A program made the translations under genes and the position numbers. From Bacilli bacterium (GTDB taxonomy: Bacteria; Bacillota_I; Bacilli_A; RFN20; CAG-826), in the NCBI GenBank assembly GCA_017617775.1, contig JAFZVO010000066.1:1-5942 (forward strand): a stretch of 5,942 nt of DNA. The letters are read 5' to 3'. The notes beneath the pieces are model-generated. The model ran no database searches. It was given only the letters and a program-made list of their open reading frames with translations, and had not been told where the DNA came from. Of the stretch, positions 1-5,314 are shown in pieces (within the stretch, counting starts at the first letter, position 1; each line of letters opens with the position of its first letter).

Positions 1-503
1 ACTAAATCCATCTTCCAAACATCATAATTCTCCGTGTAATACATCCAAACAGCAAAGCCAGTAGACGCGAGTAAAAGAAGGCCAAGCGTGTAATATGGCT
101 TATCGATCATGAATAATGGAGTGATGATTAAAAAGATATAGAAGGATGTCGCGGGGATATCAGCTTTATTGGATGAAACAAAGCATCCAAGAACGAGAAG
201 CATGATGATTGACAAATAGATGAGTAATTGACCCCAAATCGAATCTTTCTTTAGAAAGAAAATTAAACCTGTCGCAACCGTGGAATAGATGAAAGCAACC
301 ATATAGAAGATACGGTTTTGATCCAAGATGTTGATCATTAAAGAATTGATGAACAAGAAACCAAAAACCACCACCATGAAGATATGGAGGATTCTCCACA
401 CCACAAAGTTAGAGGCATAGGCATCTTTCTTCACGGATTGGTATTCTTCTTTCTCAATCCCACAGTAGCAGAGATAATTGCGAATCTTTCGTAGTATTTT
501 CAT
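1..503 (-). CDS. Membrane protein N-terminal part, possibly a membrane-bound GGDEF-type signalling protein (3' end outside window)
   Basis: An open frame of 167 complete codons runs from an ATG at 503-501 to the window edge without a stop, so only the N-terminus is visible. The protein begins with a short basic cytoplasmic stretch (MKILRKIRNYLCYCGIEKEE). About five hydrophobic helices follow, near residues 38-58, 66-84, 92-111, 118-134 and 137-155, with a WxxxxY-rich end. From memory, the opening RKIRNYLCYCGI...KKDAYxSNFxVWRxLH resembles Bacillota proteins in which a multi-helix membrane sensor precedes a cytoplasmic GGDEF (diguanylate cyclase) domain. No GGDEF domain is in the window, so this function is a guess, while the membrane assignment is firm. 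The gene is separated from the upstream operon by 66 bases holding a terminator-like hairpin, so it is probably its own transcription unit. No Shine-Dalgarno sequence precedes the ATG; a TATATT box ends 7 bases before it. Confidence 0.8.
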   Translation of the reverse strand, partial: MKILRKIRNYLCYCGIEKEEYQSVKKDAYASNFVVWRILHIFMVVVFGFLFINSLMINILDQNRIFYMVAFIYSTVATGLIFFLKKDSIWGQLLIYLSIIMLLVLGCFVSSNKADIPATSFYIFLIITPLFMIDKPYYTLGLLLLASTGFAVWMYYTENYDVWKMDL

Positions 504-510
504 GTGTTTT

Positions 511-516
511 AATATA
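511..516 (-). promoter_or_regulatory. Possible -10 box (TATATT) for the left-hand membrane protein gene
   Basis: Read on the minus strand, TATATT is followed by AAAACAC and then the ATG at 503. If it is a true -10 element, transcription would start at or within a base or two of the start codon, giving a leaderless or nearly leaderless message. This would fit the missing Shine-Dalgarno sequence. No convincing -35 box lies 16-18 bases upstream, where only a T-rich run from the preceding terminator is found. In A/T-rich DNA such a box can occur by chance. Confidence 0.25.
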
Positions 517-530
517 CTCTAACAAAATCA

Positions 531-571
531 AAAAAACCATAATGAAAACATATTTTTTATAAATATGGTTT
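531..571 (-). terminator. Rho-independent terminator-like hairpin at the end of the five-gene operon
   Basis: On the minus strand the arms AAACCATA and TATGGTTT (plus-strand positions 564-571 and 534-541) form an 8-bp stem around a 22-base loop. The distal arm runs straight into a T tract (plus-strand A run at 531-536). The first arm overlaps the stop codon of the HAD phosphatase gene (572-570). The stem is A/T-rich and the loop is large. A second perfect inverted repeat, CATATTT-N5-AAATATG (549-567), shares bases with the first arm, so the two folds exclude each other. The position after the last operon gene and the T run support termination; the weak stem suggests it may be leaky. Confidence 0.5.
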
Positions 572-1202
572 ACCTTATGTTCAAAATCTCTAATAAATCT
601 TTGACGATATAAGTCTCTTTCCCAGAAGGAACTGTGCAGTTATCTTCGTTTAAATATAATATGCTTTTGATATTCGCGTTATAAGCGGCTTCAATGTCGA
701 TAGAACGATCTCCCACATAATATGTGTCATTGGGATTGAGATGATATTTATCCACTAAATAAAGCAAAGCATCTGGTTCTGGTTTTCTTTTAAACCCAGA
801 TTGAGAAGTGATGATCTCAATAAAATAATCATATAAACCAACATTGCGTAATACTTTTTCAGTGGTCACCCCACGATGGGTGAAGACATAGTTCTTCACA
901 CCTCTACGATGGAGTTCTTCTAATAATTCTTTCGCATGTCTCATCACTTTAATTTTATCCACATTGCTTCTCGTCACTAACGAACAGCCATCTTTCATCG
1001 TTTCAAAAGGAATATTGTGCTCTCTACCGATTCTTTCTAAAAAATGATTCACGGAATAAGTGATGATCTCTTTCCTAATCTCTTTTTCATCATAAGGAAA
1101 ACCATATTTATCACATACGGCCTGAATACCGCTTAAGATAACATCATAAGAATCTAGTAATGTGCCATCTAAATCATAGATGAAAGAGATATTTTTATTC
1201 AT
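570..1202 (-). CDS. Cytoplasmic HAD-superfamily (subfamily IA) phosphatase
   Basis: A 210-residue protein with all four HAD motifs in order. Motif I is YDLDGTLLDS, with nucleophile D10 and general acid/base D12. Motif II is YVFTHRG, with T109. Motif III is FKRKPEPD, with K140. Motif IV is VGDRSIDIEAA, with D165 and D169 for Mg2+ binding. The helical stretch between motifs I and II (about residues 19-90) is the C1 cap typical of phosphoglycolate phosphatase and beta-phosphoglucomutase relatives. There is no signal peptide or membrane segment, so it acts in the cytoplasm on a small phosphorylated metabolite. The substrate cannot be told from sequence; names such as Gph would overstate it. It is the last gene of the operon, starting 19 bases after the CstA-like gene stops. 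No Shine-Dalgarno sequence is visible before its ATG, so translation may be coupled to, or depend on, the upstream gene. The start is supported because motif I sits at residue 10, the usual place. Confidence 0.93.
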   Translation of the reverse strand: MNKNISFIYDLDGTLLDSYDVILSGIQAVCDKYGFPYDEKEIRKEIITYSVNHFLERIGREHNIPFETMKDGCSLVTRSNVDKIKVMRHAKELLEELHRRGVKNYVFTHRGVTTEKVLRNVGLYDYFIEIITSQSGFKRKPEPDALLYLVDKYHLNPNDTYYVGDRSIDIEAAYNANIKSILYLNEDNCTVPSGKETYIVKDLLEILNIR

Positions 1203-1221
1203 TATGGAATATAATCATACA

Positions 1222-2691
1222 CTACAGAATGTCATTTTTTTTCGTTATTAATTTGAAGAGATAAAATCCAGCGATTAATAAGGAGATCACTCCTCCGATG
1301 ATACAAGCTAGATAATAAGGAACAAAACGACCTAACGCTAATTGGGGTTCAGCAAAGATATAGGTGACAACCACTGTGGTCATAAACATCGCTGGTATCG
1401 CGGTGAATAAAGAAGACCACTTGTTCTTCGCGGTCATATATAGATAACCGGTTGAGACCCATAATGAAACCGCGGCTAATACTTGATTGGACCAGGCAAA
1501 CCATCGCCATAAGATGTTGAAGTTACCCGGAGCCAAGAAGTTCCACATACTGATACCGATCACAAACGCGAATAAAGGCAAGGTTAATATGATTCTGTTC
1601 TTAATCTTCTTTTGGTCTAAATGGACAATCTCTCCAACGATCAATCGACAGCTTCTTAATGCTGTATCACCACTGGTAATCGGGCAGATGACAACACCGA
1701 CAATCGCGAGAACCGTACCGACTGGGCCTAATAGTCCTTTGCAGATTTCCATGACTGTGGTTGAATTACCACCAATCGCATTAAGGGAGCCCCATCCATC
1801 AGCTGTATTGACTCTAAAGAACGCCATCGCTGCTGCCGCCCAAATCAGAGCAATCACGCCTTCGGCAACCATCGCCCCATAGAAGATTTGACGACCTTCT
1901 TTTTCGCTTTTAATACATTTCGCAACCATTGGAGATTGAGTCGCGTGGAACCCGCTGACCGCGCCACACGCGACAGTGGTCATCATAAACGGCCACCACG
2001 GTAAACCGCCATTTTCATTAGAAAAATCCTGCAAATTGCCGATTAATTCAATCATTGGGTAATTATTGGACTGCACCATCACGCCAACAATGACGGCTAC
2101 TGCCATCACGATGAGAATGATACCAAACACTGGATAGATCTTGCCAATCACCTTATCAATTGGAACAATCGTGCTCAAGAAATAATAGGCGAGAATGATG
2201 ATCATCCAGACCCACGCTTGGACATTACCTTGGGTCAAAGATTCTAATAATGTGGAAGGCGAGACGACGAAGACTGCCGTCACTAAAATGAGCAAAACGA
2301 TGGAGAATACTCTCATGATAATCTCCACGACTTTGCCGGAATATTTACCTGCTAATTTGACGATCGAACTACCATTATTTCGTGAGGAGATCATCCCGGA
2401 GAAATAATCATGAACCGCCCCACCTAAGATACATCCTAAGACAATCCATAAGAACACAATTGGGCCGAATAATGCACCGCTGATCGCCCCAAAGATTGGA
2501 CCCGTCCCAGCGATGTTTAAAAGCTCAATTAAAAACGCTTTCCATTTTGGAAGAGGTGCGATATCAACCCCATCCGGATTAGCCATCGCCGGCGTCTTTC
2601 TCTCGTCGATGACGAAAACTCTCTCTGTCACTCGACTATAGACGAGATATCCACCGATTAATAATGCTAAAGCAATGAAAAACGTGACCAT
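1222..2691 (-). CDS. CstA/BtsT-family (carbon starvation protein A) membrane transporter, short form
   Basis: A 489-residue, very hydrophobic protein with many transmembrane helices and clear CstA-family signatures. These are IAGTGPIFGAISGALFGP (60-77), GAVHDYFSGMISSRNNGSSI (91-110), SGFHATQSPMVAKC (246-259), ITSGDTALRSCRLIV (338-352) and NFNILWRWFAWSNQ (390-403). Characterised family members in E. coli (CstA, BtsT) import pyruvate, and CstA has also been linked to peptide use. This protein is much shorter than E. coli CstA (about 700 residues). It ends soon after the last family helices with a basic tail (KLITKKNDIL) and so belongs to the compact form found in many Bacillota. Nothing indicates truncation. 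Its ATG lies two bases after the stop of the nucleosidase lipoprotein gene and has no recognisable Shine-Dalgarno sequence, so translational coupling is likely. The context suggests uptake of a product released outside the cell, but the substrate is not determined. Confidence 0.95.
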   Translation of the reverse strand: MVTFFIALALLIGGYLVYSRVTERVFVIDERKTPAMANPDGVDIAPLPKWKAFLIELLNIAGTGPIFGAISGALFGPIVFLWIVLGCILGGAVHDYFSGMISSRNNGSSIVKLAGKYSGKVVEIIMRVFSIVLLILVTAVFVVSPSTLLESLTQGNVQAWVWMIIILAYYFLSTIVPIDKVIGKIYPVFGIILIVMAVAVIVGVMVQSNNYPMIELIGNLQDFSNENGGLPWWPFMMTTVACGAVSGFHATQSPMVAKCIKSEKEGRQIFYGAMVAEGVIALIWAAAAMAFFRVNTADGWGSLNAIGGNSTTVMEICKGLLGPVGTVLAIVGVVICPITSGDTALRSCRLIVGEIVHLDQKKIKNRIILTLPLFAFVIGISMWNFLAPGNFNILWRWFAWSNQVLAAVSLWVSTGYLYMTAKNKWSSLFTAIPAMFMTTVVVTYIFAEPQLALGRFVPYYLACIIGGVISLLIAGFYLFKLITKKNDIL

Positions 2692-2693
2692 AA

Positions 2694-3479
2694 TTATAGC
2701 GATTCTAACATCTTCATCACAATCTTATTAGATTGTTCAGCGGCTAAATCCATGAAGTTTTCATAACTCTCATGAGCTTCACCATCCGCTTTATCGCTCA
2801 ATGTTCTTAACAAGACGAAAGGCACTTCATAAGCGACGCAGATTTTACCAATCGCCGCCCCCTCCATCTCACAAGCATAAGCGTCGAAGTTATCGACGAG
2901 ATATTTTACATAATCACTAGAAGCGATGAATTGATCGCCTGTCGCGATACAGCCTTTGAAGATATGGCTTGAATCCATGATTGATAATGCGGATTCATAG
3001 GCTAAATCCACTAAAGATTTATCGCATTCATAATGTTCGCCTGGTTCAAGTTTGCCAGGATCTCCACCACACCAAGTGAAACCCTCATCAGTTAAGCTAC
3101 CATAGTCATGCTCAATAACACTCGTGCCGACGACTTGATCGAGGACTTTTTCTTCATCCCTAAGACCACCCGCCACACCGGTGAAGATGAGCTTAGAAAT
3201 GCTCCAAGTGTTGAATAATGTGGTCGCTCCGGAACTGGCTCTGATTTTACCAATGCCAGAATGGGTGATCACAACTGGTTTATCTTTTAAGGTACCAACA
3301 TAATATGTTGTGTCCGCTACTACTCTCTCTTCTTCAATTTCGGCTTGCTTTAATAATAAAGCAATCTCATTATCCATCGCCGAGATGATACCGATGTATT
3401 CTTTAGGTTTCTCGTTGTTGCAAGAGGAAAGTAAAAGAAGAGGGAGGCTTAACAAAACAGTTAATTTGCTCTTTTTCAT
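2694..3479 (-). CDS. Lipoprotein MTA/SAH nucleosidase (MtnN/Pfs family) with export signal
   Basis: A 261-residue protein whose residues 28-261 match the whole 5'-methylthioadenosine/S-adenosylhomocysteine nucleosidase fold. The known E. coli catalytic and binding residues are recognisable. The Glu12 equivalent is E38 in IGIISAMDNE. The GVAGG purine/phosphorylase-family loop is at 101-105. GDQFI is at 181-185. The CEMEGAAI ribose-binding segment carries E204 and E206 (Glu172/Glu174 in E. coli). The catalytic acid is D229 in LRTLSDKAD (Asp197 in E. coli). The enzyme hydrolyses MTA or SAH to adenine plus methylthioribose or S-ribosylhomocysteine. Unusually, it starts with a lipoprotein signal peptide: KK-K, a Leu-rich core, then the lipobox LSSC with Cys20 as the lipidated residue. 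It should therefore be membrane-anchored outside the cytoplasm. The start is fixed by AGGAG (3488-3492), 8 bases upstream and overlapping the stop of the phosphatase lipoprotein gene. Other PNP/UDP-family nucleosides are possible substrates. Confidence 0.93.
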   Translation of the reverse strand: MKKSKLTVLLSLPLLLLSSCNNEKPKEYIGIISAMDNEIALLLKQAEIEEERVVADTTYYVGTLKDKPVVITHSGIGKIRASSGATTLFNTWSISKLIFTGVAGGLRDEEKVLDQVVGTSVIEHDYGSLTDEGFTWCGGDPGKLEPGEHYECDKSLVDLAYESALSIMDSSHIFKGCIATGDQFIASSDYVKYLVDNFDAYACEMEGAAIGKICVAYEVPFVLLRTLSDKADGEAHESYENFMDLAAEQSNKIVMKMLESL

Positions 3480-3490
3480 CTCATTATCTC

Positions 3491-4573
3491 CTAGAAAACA
3501 AAGTCGGTCTTCACGACATTCTCACCGTATATTGTTTTGAAATCATTTTTCATGGAGATGACGTGATATTTCGCCGCTGTCCAATCGCTGTTGAGTTTTG
3601 CAATTCTCGCGTTAAACGCCGCGTCATCTTCCCCGTATTTCTTCGCGTGGTCTCTTTCGTCATCATCCGCGACGAGCATAAATGCTTCGCTTCGATATTG
3701 TTTATTGCTTAAGCAATAATTATGCATTGCAGAATCTCCCCCACTATTACCGAAAGATAACACTGGGACTTTACCGATTTCTTGAGTGATCTGTTTCACT
3801 TTATTGGTTTTTAAATTCTTGATTAAGAGGTTGTCAGTTCGGACGAGATATTCATCCACACCCATCGTATAATTCACCCCGGCTGTGTCACCTTGTTTAT
3901 TGCTCTTGAGCTCGACATCCATACCAATCACTCGATTAGAAGGAATACCGATGGATTCAACCAAAGAACGGCAGATGAAGCGATCAGAACCAGAGACCAC
4001 ATAATAAGTGAAGTCATTAGCCTTTAAATATTCAAAGACTTCTAACATCGGTTTATAGAATGATTCGCCGTACGTCATGTTGCTGAAACCATTCGCGGGT
4101 TTAGAAGCATAGCTTTTCACATATTCATCAAATTCTTTGATGGTCATGCCGCTATAGGCTTTCGCCGCAGCAACTGCGTGTTTGATATCAAAACCATATT
4201 CTTCGTCATAATGAGGTAAGGCTTTGCCTGTTCTTACAAAATCCCTGATATCCTGGGCAGTTTCGACCACATAAGGATCTTTCTCTACATAAGTTGGATC
4301 ATCTAATCCGCGATATTCAAGGATGTTATATTCAAAATAACTTGGATATAATTCACCGACGAATGTGCCGTCCATATCAAATGTCGCAATGCGGTCTTCC
4401 ACAGGTATATAGTTTTTGGAATTCTTGTTTGTCACATCTTCAACATATTCCTTTAAAGCTGTTAAAGCTGAACAATCATTCCAACTAGCTAAATATGCTT
4501 TATTTGGTTTGTTACAACCAACTAGTGATAAGGTCACTAAAGCCACACTTGAAAATAAACCTAATTTCTTCAT
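3491..4573 (-). CDS. HAD-superfamily phosphatase lipoprotein (phosphoserine phosphatase-like, extracytoplasmic)
   Basis: A 360-residue protein with a lipoprotein signal peptide (MKKLGLFSSVALVTLSLVGC; lipobox LVGC, lipidated Cys20). An extracytoplasmic HAD hydrolase domain follows. Motif I is ATFDMDGTF, with D66 and D68. Motif II is YVVSGSDR, with S194. The motif III lysine is probably K257 or K260. Motif IV is SFGNSGGDSAM, with D280. The stretches LxSWND near residue 28, VEDRIATFDxDGT and VADDDERDHAKKYG near 301 are, from memory, shared with exported or lipoprotein 'haloacid dehalogenase-like hydrolases' of Bacteroides and other bacteria, related to the SerB and phosphorylcholine phosphatase group. 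It likely removes phosphate from an organic phosphate outside the membrane; the substrate is unknown. A long insert between motifs I and II (about 75-185) forms the cap. The start is supported by AGAGGAG (4582-4588), 8 bases upstream and lying inside the last codons of the preceding membrane protein gene, whose stop is 3 bases before this ATG. Confidence 0.92.
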   Translation of the reverse strand: MKKLGLFSSVALVTLSLVGCNKPNKAYLASWNDCSALTALKEYVEDVTNKNSKNYIPVEDRIATFDMDGTFVGELYPSYFEYNILEYRGLDDPTYVEKDPYVVETAQDIRDFVRTGKALPHYDEEYGFDIKHAVAAAKAYSGMTIKEFDEYVKSYASKPANGFSNMTYGESFYKPMLEVFEYLKANDFTYYVVSGSDRFICRSLVESIGIPSNRVIGMDVELKSNKQGDTAGVNYTMGVDEYLVRTDNLLIKNLKTNKVKQITQEIGKVPVLSFGNSGGDSAMHNYCLSNKQYRSEAFMLVADDDERDHAKKYGEDDAAFNARIAKLNSDWTAAKYHVISMKNDFKTIYGENVVKTDFVF

Positions 4574-4576
4574 ATT

Positions 4577-5149
4577 TTATTCTCCTCTACTACATCTAAC
4601 ATTATATGTTAAAGCGAATGTCACAGACATTACGCATGGAACGAATATGGAGCTGTACATCGCAACATATGTCGGCCAGTTCTCACTGACATCGCCTAAG
4701 AACTGAGTGTTCGCTTTAATCGCTGAATAAATGGAAAACACTAATGAGACTAGAACCATTAAAACCCCAATAACCTGTGTAAATCTCCTATCTTTTTGTC
4801 TTAATAAGAAGGCAAATGTCAACGCGAATAAGATTGTTAATAAAGCAATCTGGAATGTCTCGCGGTTAGGCAAAAGAACATTGACAAAAATCGCCACTAA
4901 AAATGGTAAGACTGATAATTGATAAATAACATCACCTTTCTTATACCCCACGATGCTATATTCAATAACTGCGAGAACCGCTAATGTGATAAAGGCATAT
5001 GAAGTGATCATCCATCCGCCCAAATTATTTGAAATCACAAATACGAGAAGATAGATAGAAACCACTAAAAGAAAAATAATTAATAACATCTGAATGAAAA
5101 GCATAATTGCTTTTGGTTTCTTTAATCCGAATCTTTTTTCTGTATCCAT
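4577..5149 (-). CDS. Six-helix integral membrane protein of unknown function
   Basis: A 190-residue protein I do not recognise. It has a short charged N-terminus (MDTEKRFGLKKPK) and six hydrophobic segments near residues 14-40, 46-69, 74-93, 98-117, 124-144 and 159-181, with a basic RQKDRR loop between helices 4 and 5. Both ends are predicted to face the cytoplasm. It shows no catalytic motif, nucleotide-binding motif or signal peptide. It is the first gene of the operon: AGGGG (5157-5161) lies 7 bases before the ATG, and its stop is 3 bases before the phosphatase lipoprotein start. Its last codons contain that gene's Shine-Dalgarno sequence. The membership suggests a membrane partner of the lipoproteins or transporter, but this is context only. 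The small size and loop pattern do not match any transporter family I can name. Confidence 0.85.
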   Translation of the reverse strand: MDTEKRFGLKKPKAIMLFIQMLLIIFLLVVSIYLLVFVISNNLGGWMITSYAFITLAVLAVIEYSIVGYKKGDVIYQLSVLPFLVAIFVNVLLPNRETFQIALLTILFALTFAFLLRQKDRRFTQVIGVLMVLVSLVFSIYSAIKANTQFLGDVSENWPTYVAMYSSIFVPCVMSVTFALTYNVRCSRGE

Positions 5150-5156
5150 ATTTCTA

Positions 5157-5182
5157 CCCCTATTTATAATAGAGATATTTTA
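5157..5182 (-). promoter_or_regulatory. Candidate promoter and Shine-Dalgarno region of the five-gene operon
   Basis: Read on the minus strand, this stretch holds TAAAAT (5177-5182), TATTAT (5166-5171) and then AGGGG (5157-5161) before the ATG at 5149. Either A/T box could be a -10 element, but I found no well-spaced TTGACA-like -35 for either, so the exact promoter is unresolved. The location is right: the operon's first gene is preceded by a terminator, so a promoter must lie between about 5160 and 5265. Confidence 0.3.
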
Positions 5183-5230
5183 CACCATTTGGTAGCAAAA
5201 CTATTTCTAGTTTCTTTTTCACAATAACTT

Positions 5231-5253
5231 TTGATATACAAATGAAATATCAA
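5231..5253. promoter_or_regulatory. Operator-like inverted repeat upstream of the operon
   Basis: A perfect 7-bp dyad, TTGATAT-N9-ATATCAA, sits about 80 bases upstream of the first operon gene and just past the terminator of the neighbouring gene. It has no T tract and a 9-base spacer, so it looks more like a dimeric regulator site than a terminator. It is A/T-rich and could arise by chance; no regulator gene is visible nearby. Confidence 0.3.
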
Positions 5254-5265
5254 GGATAATAAATG

Positions 5266-5296
5266 AAAACGACATCCATAAGCGGAATGTCGTTTT
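5266..5296. terminator. Bidirectional Rho-independent terminator after the BIG_2 protein gene
   Basis: AAAACGACAT (5266-5275) pairs perfectly with ATGTCGTTTT (5287-5296). CC/GG can extend the stem across a one-base bulge, leaving a loop of about six bases. A T run follows on the plus strand. On the minus strand the arm ends in TTTT followed by CATTTATT, so it can act for the minus-strand gene ending at 5315, which is the one it serves here. It also insulates the downstream operon from read-through. Confidence 0.8.
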
Positions 5297-5314
5297 TAAA
5301 TTATTTTAATTTAT

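Noticed and set aside
166..399. A 77-codon minus-strand frame rich in His and Phe
   Set aside because: It is an out-of-frame shadow of the membrane protein gene at 503-1, whose continuous hydrophobic-helix frame is far more protein-like.
1176..1215. A 7-codon mini-frame beginning at an ATG just upstream of, and overlapping, the HAD phosphatase start
   Set aside because: It has no Shine-Dalgarno sequence and no sign of being an attenuator; most likely chance.
1487..1882. A 131-codon plus-strand frame
   Set aside because: It is antisense to the CstA-like gene, whose family motifs are certain; the translated sequence has no recognisable motif and no Shine-Dalgarno sequence of note.
4160..4182. 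CGCAG-CAA-CTGCG hairpin within the phosphatase gene
   Set aside because: A short 5-bp stem in coding sequence with no T tract; not unusual.
4294..4706. Two overlapping plus-strand frames (4294-4488 and 4416-4706)
   Set aside because: They are antisense to the phosphatase lipoprotein and membrane protein genes and have low-complexity, motif-free translations.
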